8,062 nt of DNA from Sulfurospirillaceae bacterium (lineage in GTDB: Bacteria; Campylobacterota; Campylobacteria; Campylobacterales; Sulfurospirillaceae), in the NCBI GenBank assembly GCA_028705785.1, contig JAQWCT010000120.1:1-8062 (forward strand). The letters are read 5' to 3'. Positions 1-5,616 of this stretch are shown here, piece by piece. The position numbers and the translations under genes are program-made. Each line of letters opens with the position of its first letter. The first letter of the stretch is position 1. The notes under the pieces were generated by a model. That model did no database searches and was not told where the DNA came from. It was given only the letters and a program-made list of their open reading frames with translations.

Positions 1-1278
1 AAAAATATGTCAAAAAAACTCGAAGAAAAAGCCAAGTCTATCGCAGAGATTTCGGCATCTGCACAAAATATCTATGAACATGTCAATGTCGTCAGTTCTA
101 ACTCTCAAGAAGCATCATCGTTTGCTAAAAGTTCTATGAGAGAAAGTCGTAAAAGCATCAACGAGCTCAATGAAATCATTCAAAAGATGAATAACATCAA
201 TATCCAAACGGCCGATGCCTCTTCTAAAGTCAATGACCTTAAAGCCAAATCGATTACGATTCAAAATGTCACTACTGTCATCGACGACATCGCTGACCAA
301 ACCAATCTTTTAGCGCTCAATGCCGCCATTGAAGCAGCTCGTGCAGGAGAACATGGTAGAGGCTTTGCCGTTGTTGCGGATGAAGTGAGAAGTTTGGCAG
401 AGCGCACCTCAAAATCTACAGGAGAAGTTAACATCATCGTTAAACAAATCCAGCAAGATACCAATGATGTATTTTCGAGTATCGAAGCACTTCGTAGTGA
501 AGTTGACAAAGCCACAGAAAAGGTCAAATTTGTCGGTGACGAGATTAAGCTTTTTATCAACAATGCCGAAAAAATCGAAGAACAAATTGCCAATATTGCA
601 CAGAGTTCTGACCACAATAGTGACCAACTTCTCACCATCAAAGAATCCATTTCTAAGATTAGTGACCAACTCGAATCTGGTACAAAAGAGATGCAACAGA
701 TTTCTGGTCAAACCCAAGCCATTATCAATGGCGCAGAAGTTGCCCATGAAAACCTCAGTGAATTTGCGATGGATGAGTATCATGAAAAAAGGTATGGTAT
801 TTGCAAAAATTCCAAAGAAGCGATTGAAAAAATATTTACCGATGCTATCGATAACGGTACGCTCTCCATTGAAGATATTTTTGATACCAATTTTAAACCT
901 ATCCCTAATACCAATCCTCAAAAGTTCACTACCCGATACGATACTTTCACCGATAAAATGCTTCCTCCTATCATCGATACCGTTATGAAAGAAAACACCA
1001 ATGCCTTTTACAATGTTGCTATGCACAAATCAGGCTACATCTCAACACACATCGCAAGAGCTCCACTCACAGGTGATTATGATCGAGATCTTTTTGGTAA
1101 TCGTACTAAGAGAATTTTTACTGATAGAGGTGTCAGAGGTGCTAACCATGAAAAACGCGTTTTACTTCAAACTTACAGAAGAGAAGATGGTGTGGTTATG
1201 CACGATATCTCCATGCCTATCTATGTCAAAGGAAAACACTGGGGTGGATACCGAATAGGCTATAAACCTAAAAATTAG
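1..1278 (+). CDS. Methyl-accepting chemotaxis protein, 3' part, with C-terminal sensory-like domain
   Basis: This is the cytoplasmic part of a chemoreceptor that passes signals to CheA/CheW. The frame is open to base 1 and no transmembrane or HAMP segment is present, so the ATG at 7 is probably internal and the gene is 5'-truncated by the window. Counting from that ATG, residues 1-90 are coiled-coil helix. Residues about 92-125 form the highly conserved hairpin tip (DQTNLLALNAAIEAARAGE, then GRGFAVVADEVRSLAERT). The return helix runs to about 250. Unlike a standard receptor, which ends soon after the return helix, this one continues with a globular region (about 255-423) containing FKPIPNTNP, TRYD, the DRGVRGANHEKR stretch, LLQTYRREDG and KHWGGYRIGY. 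From memory this resembles a Cache-like C-terminal domain found after the signalling region in many proteobacterial receptors. There is no CheR-docking pentapeptide at the end. The ligand is unknown. The receptor call is secure; the domain assignment is moderate. Confidence 0.93.
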   Translation, partial: KNMSKKLEEKAKSIAEISASAQNIYEHVNVVSSNSQEASSFAKSSMRESRKSINELNEIIQKMNNINIQTADASSKVNDLKAKSITIQNVTTVIDDIADQTNLLALNAAIEAARAGEHGRGFAVVADEVRSLAERTSKSTGEVNIIVKQIQQDTNDVFSSIEALRSEVDKATEKVKFVGDEIKLFINNAEKIEEQIANIAQSSDHNSDQLLTIKESISKISDQLESGTKEMQQISGQTQAIINGAEVAHENLSEFAMDEYHEKRYGICKNSKEAIEKIFTDAIDNGTLSIEDIFDTNFKPIPNTNPQKFTTRYDTFTDKMLPPIIDTVMKENTNAFYNVAMHKSGYISTHIARAPLTGDYDRDLFGNRTKRIFTDRGVRGANHEKRVLLQTYRREDGVVMHDISMPIYVKGKHWGGYRIGYKPKN

Positions 1279-1282
1279 ACCC

Positions 1283-1329
1283 AAAAGAGAGAAAATACCA
1301 AAAGTGTTACAATTTTTCTCTCTTTTTTT
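1283..1329 (+). terminator. Intrinsic terminator after the chemoreceptor gene
   Basis: Perfect 13-bp arms AAAAGAGAGAAAA (1283-1295) and TTTTCTCTCTTTT (1314-1326) flank an 18-base loop. The 3' arm runs into a T tract ending at 1329. The hairpin starts 4 bases after the chemoreceptor stop codon. The stem is AT-rich but long, which suits a low-GC genome. The A-rich 5' side means it could also work in the opposite direction. Confidence 0.8.
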
Positions 1330-1330
1330 G

Positions 1331-1537
1331 AAAATCTTCTCTTAAACTTCAATTTAGCTTAAAATAGCCTCAAATAGTATACTTTTATTCAAAATACTAC
1401 ATTATAAATTTAAATTATTCTTAATATATGTATTTTCATGCTCATTCTTTAAAGAAAATAAAGTGTAAAAAAGTTACTTTATGGATTTTTATCGAAATAT
1501 TACAATATGTTTTATTTTATTTTAAGCAATATTTATT
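1331..1537. other. AT-rich intergenic spacer without a recognisable gene
   Basis: Together with the promoter and leader that follow, this spacer fills the gap between the chemoreceptor terminator and the small ORF at 1567. I see no ORF with a ribosome binding site and no tRNA-like fold. It is very AT-rich and contains one 8-bp palindrome, AGTATACT (1376-1383), of no clear meaning. AT-rich leaders of this kind are usual upstream of Campylobacterota promoters. Confidence 0.6.
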
Positions 1538-1543
1538 TATAAT
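1538..1543 (+). promoter_or_regulatory. Candidate -10 box of the small membrane peptide gene
   Basis: TATAAT matches the sigma-70 consensus and lies 23 bases before the ATG at 1567. The upstream sequence is a run of T-rich blocks rather than a clear -35 box, which is typical of Campylobacter and Helicobacter promoters. The predicted transcript would have a leader of only about 15-20 bases carrying the ribosome binding site. Confidence 0.5.
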
Positions 1544-1566
1544 TCCAAAAATTAAAAGGAGCTAAA

Positions 1567-1674
1567 ATGTTAAGAAAATTAAGTGTTTTAAAAGCTGGTA
1601 TAGCGATTACTCTTGCAAATGCTGTCCTGTTCGCTATAGGCTTCGTGTATTTGATGCAAAATCAATCAATCTAG
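1567..1674 (+). CDS. Hypothetical 35-residue single-helix membrane peptide
   Basis: A short ORF starts with ATG 5 bases after a near-ideal ribosome binding site, AAAGGAG (1555-1561), and stops at TAG 1672-1674. A TATAAT box precedes it and a hairpin follows it, so it has the parts of an independent transcription unit. The product begins MLRKLSVLKAG and has one hydrophobic segment, about residues 10-30 (AGIAITLANAVLFAIGFVYL), then a short polar tail MQNQSI. A basic N-terminus predicts an N-in orientation. I do not recognise a family. It could be a true small membrane protein. It could also be the detached first helix of a membrane receptor, since basic-start chemoreceptors begin similarly and one lies just upstream. 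Nothing receptor-like follows the stop. The strong ribosome binding site favours real translation; function is unknown. Confidence 0.55.
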   Translation: MLRKLSVLKAGIAITLANAVLFAIGFVYLMQNQSI

Positions 1675-1704
1675 TCGTAGTTAAAAAAATTTAAAACTTA
1701 AACT

Positions 1705-1725
1705 GTGGAGAGTCACACTCTCCAC
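1705..1725. terminator. Shared hairpin terminator between converging genes
   Basis: Perfect 9-bp arms GTGGAGAGT and ACTCTCCAC surround a CAC loop. The hairpin lies 30 bases after the small plus-strand ORF and 5 bases after the stop of the minus-strand Cys-rich gene. On the minus strand it is followed by T-rich sequence that includes a run of seven Ts after about 12 bases. On the plus strand the following tract is TTAAATTATTCTTCTTTT. It probably acts in both directions, with neither side having a perfect T tract directly after the stem. Confidence 0.7.
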
Positions 1726-1730
1726 TTAAA

Positions 1731-1934
1731 TTATTCTTCTTTTCCCTCTTCGAGTATGCGCTTCATCTTTCGCTCCATTCTCTTTTCAAACGCCTCATTG
1801 GAAGGCGAATCTTCACATGAAAATTTTGCCTTTCCATACAGCACACACCCTTTATCTCCTGGGTCACACTCTTTTTTGATGATGTCACAAATGCCCTCAA
1901 CATCATGAGGGCAAGACCAACCACCTTTATTCAT
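1731..1934 (-). CDS. Small cysteine-rich conserved-type protein, function unknown
   Basis: This 67-residue protein has five cysteines at positions 8, 16, 23, 30 and 40, with the start MNKGGWSCPHDVEGICD and then ECDPGDKGC. Its C-terminal 25 residues are a charged, probably helical tail rich in Glu, Lys and Arg. It has no signal peptide or membrane segment, so it should be cytosolic. The Cys pattern suggests a metal or Fe-S site or a zinc-stabilised fold, but no known motif fits exactly. Similar small W-S-C-P-H-D proteins are, as far as I recall, conserved hypotheticals in Campylobacterota. It is the last gene of the ilvD operon. The ATG lies 11 bases from the preceding stop, and TAAGGA (1943-1948), which begins with that stop codon, serves as its ribosome binding site, so coupled translation is likely. 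It ends at the hairpin at 1705-1725. Confidence 0.8.
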   Translation of the reverse strand: MNKGGWSCPHDVEGICDIIKKECDPGDKGCVLYGKAKFSCEDSPSNEAFEKRMERKMKRILEEGKEE

Positions 1935-1945
1935 TGCCGCAATCC

Positions 1946-2584
1946 TTACATGTAATGATGAACCAGCGTTGTGATGCCACCCACCACAAACTGAACTGCA
2001 ATGGCTCCTACGATAAGCCCCATCAAACGGCTCACGATTTTTTGTCCCGTAATACCCAGATATTTTCTAATATAAATACTGTTTTTAAACGAAAGATAGA
2101 CACACAGTGCAACAATAAGATAAGCAAGAACCAATGCAAACAATGAAGTAGCATCCATGCTTTGTCCGCGTAAAATGATGATGGTAGCAAAGATTCCTGG
2201 TCCAAAAGTGATAGGAATACCCAAAGGAATAACTGAAAACTCATCATTTTTGATAGCTTCTTCGCGTTCCTCTTCCGTTTGATTTTTAGACTCAATAGAG
2301 CCTTGTACCATTTTAATCGCCGTAAGAAGCAAGACGATACCACCCATGACTTTGAGTGAGTCTATCTCAATGCCAAAAAGATTGAGTAAAAAATTACCCG
2401 TTGCCAACACCACAAAAAAGGCAACAATGATGGTCATCGTCGCCTTAAATGCTATCTTATTAATAGCTTCTTTAGTTGTATTTTGAGGTAATAAAGAGAG
2501 CATAATAGCACTCACACCCAAAGGGTCAACGATTGCCATCATCGTAATGGTATGTTGAAGCAGTAAATTAAGAAATTCAACCAT
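1946..2584 (-). CDS. MarC/UPF0056 family integral membrane protein
   Basis: The 212-residue product has the usual length and six hydrophobic segments of the MarC family: about residues 5-30, 44-70, 74-94, 117-138, 145-167 and 187-208. Family hallmarks visible are DPLG (20-23) in the first helix, IPLGIPITFGPG (119-130), and GAIAVQFVVGGI near the C-terminus. A charged loop (98-114, SKNQTEEEREEAIKNDE) separates the halves. The family was once linked to multiple antibiotic resistance in E. coli, but that link was withdrawn and the transported substrate is not established. Its ATG overlaps the ilvD stop codon (TAATG), so it should be translated by coupling from ilvD; no strong ribosome binding site of its own is seen. 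The Cys-rich gene follows after 11 bases. The family call is secure; a role linked to amino acids is only inferred from position. Confidence 0.92.
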   Translation of the reverse strand: MVEFLNLLLQHTITMMAIVDPLGVSAIMLSLLPQNTTKEAINKIAFKATMTIIVAFFVVLATGNFLLNLFGIEIDSLKVMGGIVLLLTAIKMVQGSIESKNQTEEEREEAIKNDEFSVIPLGIPITFGPGIFATIIILRGQSMDATSLFALVLAYLIVALCVYLSFKNSIYIRKYLGITGQKIVSRLMGLIVGAIAVQFVVGGITTLVHHYM

Positions 2585-4263
2585 TAAAAATCAGTCTTTA
2601 AAACTGCACCACTACTTGCATTGGTCACAAGTAGTCTGTATTGTTTCAACCAACTACCTTTTATCTCTTTGACTTTAGGTTTAAATGCCGCCTTGCGTTT
2701 AGCTATCTCATCTGCGCTTAGTTCAACATCTATCGTATAAGCATCCACATCGATATGTATCGTATCGCCATCTTGAACTAGCCCTATCATACCACCCTCA
2801 GCCGCCTCAGGACTCACATGTCCTATGCTCAATCCTCTTGTCGCACCAGAAAAGCGCCCATCGGTAATCAGCGCCACATCAGCGCCCAAACCCATCCCCA
2901 TAATCAAACTCGTAGGTGCTAACATCTCTTGCATACCAGGACCTCCACGAGGGCCTTCATAACGGATAACAACAACATCACCCTTTTTCACTTTGCCACC
3001 CATAATGCCTGCTAAAGATTCTTGTTGTGAGTCAAAACAAACTGCCTTACCTGTAAATTTACGCTCACCCGTGATGCCAGCGGTTTTAATAACACAGCCC
3101 TCTAATGCCAAGTTACCAAATAAAATCGCCAAGCCACCCACTTTTGAGTAAGGATTTTCAAGCGTATGGATAATAGTCTCATCTTTGATGTGAGCATCTT
3201 TGATACGCTCACCCACAGTTTCGCCCGTTACGGTCAAGTTATCAAGGAAAAGCGCACCATTGTCTCGTCGACTCATCTCTTTCATAACAGCACTCACGCC
3301 ACCTGCACGATTGATGTCTTCCATATGAACAGTTGAAAGGGAAGGGGAGATTTTTGCGATATGCGAAACTTTTTTGCTGATTTCATTGATGTCTTTAATA
3401 TTAAAGTCAACGCCTGCTTCTTTAGCAATAGCCAACATGTGAAGCACCGTATTTGAACTTCCGCCCATAGCCATATCCACAGCAAAAGCATTTCTAACCG
3501 CTTTTTCATTTAAAATATTTCTAAAGTTATACTTGCTATCCAAAGCGATTTCACATACTCGTTTTGCAGCAGCGCGAATCAGCACTTCTCGCTCAGGCGT
3601 CAATGCAGGAATAGTGCCATTGCCACTAAGCGCAATTCCCATCGCTTCCATGAGCGTATTCATACTATTTGCCGTAAACATACCCGAACATGAACCACCA
3701 CTTGGACAAGCATTACACTCGATGTCTGTAAGTTCTGCTTCAGTGATATCACCTTTTTCAAACTTACCTACCGCTTCAAATGCTGTCGCTAAATCTATCG
3801 GAGCACCATCTTTCGTGTACCCTTTTTTCATCGGGCCACCGCTCACAAACACAGTTGGAACATTGACACGAAGTGCGCCCATTATCATACCGGGAACGAT
3901 TTTATCGCAGTTTGGCATACAGATCATCGCATCAAGCTTGTGTGCATTCATCACCGTTTCGATAGAACTCGCGATAATTTCACGACTCGGCAAAGAGTAC
4001 AGCATCCCATCATGTCCCATAGCGATTCCATCATCTACCCCAATCGTATTGAACTCAAAAGGGATACAACCGTTTTTACGAATCTCATCTTTCATGATTT
4101 TGCCATACTCTGCAAGAAAGAAATGTCCTGGAATAATGTCAATGTAAGAGTTCGCCACACCAATAAATGGCTTACTAAAATCTTCCGTTTGTACACCAGT
4201 TGCTCTAAATAAACTACGATGTGGAGCCCTATCAAACCCTTTTTTCACCTGATCACTACGCAT
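2584..4263 (-). CDS. ilvD: Dihydroxy-acid dehydratase
   Basis: It dehydrates 2,3-dihydroxy-isovalerate and 2,3-dihydroxy-3-methylvalerate to the 2-keto acids leading to valine, leucine and isoleucine (and pantothenate) in the cytoplasm. The 559-residue length is normal for bacterial IlvD. Counted from the ATG at 4263, the MPNCDK motif gives a cluster cysteine (C119) with the metal-binding D120 and K121. CNACPSGGSCSGMF (183-196) supplies C192, and C186 may be a further ligand. GPGMQEMLAP places the conserved Glu near 446, and GRFSGATRG places the serine, which acts as catalytic base in characterised homologues, near 472. A TTG directly upstream (4264-4266) could extend the protein by one residue. 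I chose the ATG because the ribosome binding site AAGGAA (4270-4275) lies 6 bases from it and only 3 from the TTG. It is the first gene of an operon with the marC-family and Cys-rich genes, has its own divergent promoter, and shows no damage. Confidence 0.98.
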   Translation of the reverse strand: MRSDQVKKGFDRAPHRSLFRATGVQTEDFSKPFIGVANSYIDIIPGHFFLAEYGKIMKDEIRKNGCIPFEFNTIGVDDGIAMGHDGMLYSLPSREIIASSIETVMNAHKLDAMICMPNCDKIVPGMIMGALRVNVPTVFVSGGPMKKGYTKDGAPIDLATAFEAVGKFEKGDITEAELTDIECNACPSGGSCSGMFTANSMNTLMEAMGIALSGNGTIPALTPEREVLIRAAAKRVCEIALDSKYNFRNILNEKAVRNAFAVDMAMGGSSNTVLHMLAIAKEAGVDFNIKDINEISKKVSHIAKISPSLSTVHMEDINRAGGVSAVMKEMSRRDNGALFLDNLTVTGETVGERIKDAHIKDETIIHTLENPYSKVGGLAILFGNLALEGCVIKTAGITGERKFTGKAVCFDSQQESLAGIMGGKVKKGDVVVIRYEGPRGGPGMQEMLAPTSLIMGMGLGADVALITDGRFSGATRGLSIGHVSPEAAEGGMIGLVQDGDTIHIDVDAYTIDVELSADEIAKRKAAFKPKVKEIKGSWLKQYRLLVTNASSGAVLKTDF

Positions 4264-4269
4264 CAAAAA

Positions 4270-4275
4270 TTCCTT
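4270..4275 (-). promoter_or_regulatory. Ribosome binding site deciding the ilvD start
   Basis: On the minus strand this reads AAGGAA. It lies 6 bases before ATG (4263-4261) but only 3 before the in-frame TTG (4266-4264), so spacing supports the ATG as the start. Confidence 0.7.
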
Positions 4276-4289
4276 ATATTTTTTGAGTG

Positions 4290-4317
4290 ATTATAGCAAA
4301 ACTAGTTTACATGTAAA
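4290..4317 (-). promoter_or_regulatory. Predicted ilvD promoter with palindrome over the -35 box
   Basis: On the minus strand a TATAAT -10 box (4295-4290) is preceded, after a 16-base spacer, by TTTACA (4317-4312), close to the TTGACA consensus. The predicted leader to the ATG is about 20 bases, too short for a classical leucine or isoleucine attenuator. A perfect 12-bp palindrome, TTTACATGTAAA (4306-4317), covers the -35 box and could be an operator. No riboswitch-like leader is present. Confidence 0.65.
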
Positions 4318-4334
4318 GATAATTTGAAAAGAAC

Positions 4335-4363
4335 TTTACTTTACCAAAAAAAACTGATATACT
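4335..4363 (+). promoter_or_regulatory. Predicted promoter of the tRNA cluster
   Basis: TTTACT (4335-4340) and TATACT (4358-4363) are separated by 17 bases. The -10 box is preceded by TGA, a partial extended -10. It ends 18 bases before the first tRNA. It lies back to back with the ilvD promoter, the two -35 boxes being 17 bases apart. Confidence 0.6.
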
Positions 4364-4381
4364 TTCAACTCTTTTTTAAAT

Positions 4382-4456
<75 letters not shown>

Positions 4457-4484
4457 TTATTTTTAAAAAGAATGACAACGCGTT

Positions 4485-4571
4485 GCCCGGATGGCGAAAC
4501 TGGTAGACGCAAGGGACTTAAAATCCCTCGCCCGTTTGGGTGTGCCGGTTCAAATCCGGCTCCGGGCACCA
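4485..4571 (+). tRNA. tRNA-Leu (anticodon UAA)
   Basis: The acceptor stem GCCCGGA pairs with TCCGGGC, with discriminator A and encoded CCA (4569-4571). The anticodon stem AGGGA/TCCCT encloses loop CTTAAAA, giving anticodon TAA (UAA). A long variable arm (CGCCCGTTTGGGTG region) makes it a class II tRNA of 87 bases. The T loop contains GTTCAAATC. It reads UUA and UUG; UUA is normally a common leucine codon in AT-rich genomes such as this one. Confidence 0.97.
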
Positions 4572-4611
4572 CCACTACAAATAAGTAAAATGAGAGATTT
4601 TACCACGGAAC

Positions 4612-4685
4612 GGCGATATGGCCAAGCGGTAAGGCACGAGCCTGCAAAGCTCCGATCCCCGGTTCAAATCCGGGTGTCGCCTCCA
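4612..4685 (+). tRNA. tRNA-Cys (anticodon GCA)
   Basis: The acceptor stem GGCGATA pairs with TGTCGCC (one T-G wobble), with the discriminator T expected for tRNA-Cys and encoded CCA (4683-4685). The anticodon loop CTGCAAA gives anticodon GCA. The outermost anticodon-stem pair is a C-C mismatch, leaving four good pairs. The T arm contains GGTTCAAATCC. Length is 74 bases. Confidence 0.96.
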
Positions 4686-4708
4686 ATTTTTACAATGCAT
4701 TTTTTAGT

Positions 4709-4796
4709 CGGGAGATGGCAGAGCGGTTGAATGCACCGGTCTTGAAAACCGGCGAGGGTAATACCTCCGGGGGTTCGAATCCCCCTCTCCCGGCCA
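4709..4796 (+). tRNA. tRNA-Ser (anticodon UGA)
   Basis: The acceptor stem CGGGAGA pairs with TCTCCCG, followed by discriminator G and encoded CCA (4794-4796). The first base is C rather than the usual G, fixed by the pairing. The anticodon stem CCGGT/ACCGG encloses CTTGAAA, giving anticodon TGA. A long variable arm (CGAGGGTAATACCTCCG) marks it as class II, as serine tRNAs are. Length is 88 bases. No terminator hairpin is visible downstream. Confidence 0.96.
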
Positions 4797-4884
4797 CTAT
4801 CTCAAAAATTCTCACATATAACTCACTATTTACACCAAACAAACCATCATGCCTCAATTCAGTATCTCAAATAACACTTTAGGT

Positions 4885-4890
4885 TATAAT
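4885..4890 (+). promoter_or_regulatory. Candidate -10 box of the two-component operon
   Basis: A perfect TATAAT lies 52 bases before the response-regulator ATG. No consensus -35 is obvious. The box is flanked by a short inverted repeat, AATAAC (4870-4875) and GTTATT (4895-4900), which could be a weak operator or chance. The gap from tRNA-Ser (4797) to the ATG holds no other gene. Confidence 0.55.
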
Positions 4891-4941
4891 AAGCGTTATT
4901 CACTAAATTTAAGGATGCTTGATTGATATGAGAGTAATTCT

Positions 4942-5616
4942 ATGAAAATTTTAGTTGTTGAGGATGACTCTAAAATTGCTTCTTTTTTGAAAAAGGGGCT
5001 TGAGGAAGAGTCGTTTTGTGTTGATGTCTGCAATAGTGGGGAAGAGGCTCTTTATTTGGTGGGGGTTAACCGATATGATATTATTATTTTAGATATTATG
5101 TTGCATGGCATGAATGGCGATGAAGCCTGTCGACGCATACGACATGAAAAAATCACCACGCCTATCCTTATGCTCACCGCCAAAAATGCTATTGATGATA
5201 AAGTAACCCTTTTAAATGCGGGTGCGAATGATTATCTCACTAAGCCTTTTAGTTTTGAAGAACTTTTAGCGCGTATTCGCGTGCAATTGCGCAAAAAAGA
5301 GCAAGTTGACAATATCCTTTATTGCGCTGATTTGGCTATCAACCTTAATACAAAAGAAGTCAATAGAGGTGGCGTTACTATCTCATTAACCTCTAAAGAG
5401 TATGCTCTCTTGGAGTATTTGGCGCGCAATCAAGGAATTTTAGTAGATGAGAGCAGGCTTCTTGAAACTATTTTTAGCTTTGAAAAAACAATCAATAGCA
5501 ATATCCTCAATGTTTACATGTACAGACTTAGAAGCAAAATTGACAAGCATTATGCGCTTAAATTGATTAAAACTCATAGAAATCAAGGATTTATACTCAG
5601 TGATACATCTCACTAA
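4942..5616 (+). CDS. OmpR-family two-component response regulator
   Basis: This 224-residue regulator has a normal length and two domains. The receiver (1-115) shows the acidic pair VEDD (7-9), phosphoacceptor D51 in IIILDIMLHGMNG, T79 in the MLTA motif and K101 in DYLTKPF. The C-terminal winged helix (about 125-222) contains SLTSKEYALLEYLARNQG, the recognition-helix region INSNILNVYMYRLRSKID, and ends RNQGFILS, where many family members have RGxGY. It should bind tandem DNA half-sites about 11 bp apart when phosphorylated. The ATG is preceded by a modest GAGAG (4930-4934) 7 bases away. The 3' end overlaps the kinase gene by 17 bases. Given the downstream eptA-like gene it is a functional candidate for a PmrA-like regulator, but homology alone does not separate PmrA from other OmpR members. 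Confidence 0.95.
   Translation: MKILVVEDDSKIASFLKKGLEEESFCVDVCNSGEEALYLVGVNRYDIIILDIMLHGMNGDEACRRIRHEKITTPILMLTAKNAIDDKVTLLNAGANDYLTKPFSFEELLARIRVQLRKKEQVDNILYCADLAINLNTKEVNRGGVTISLTSKEYALLEYLARNQGILVDESRLLETIFSFEKTINSNILNVYMYRLRSKIDKHYALKLIKTHRNQGFILSDTSH

Noticed and set aside
71..80. Further ACATGT-centred sites (near 77, 2817, 3436) as copies of the TTACATGTAA palindrome
   Set aside because: They match only the central six bases and have unlike flanks.
409..1026. A 205-codon minus-strand frame inside the chemoreceptor
   Set aside because: It is antisense to strongly conserved receptor sequence and lacks a plausible ribosome binding site or promoter.
3533..4147. A 204-codon open frame on the plus strand opposite ilvD
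   Set aside because: It lies wholly antisense to a clear ilvD gene, has no recognisable protein features, and is explained by codon bias of the opposite strand.
4811..4832. CTCAC repeated with an 11-bp period upstream of the response regulator, considered as an autoregulatory site
   Set aside because: Only 7 of 11 positions match, it does not resemble the ATTCATATTC repeat, and it is about 50 bp upstream of the -10 box, so chance is the better explanation.
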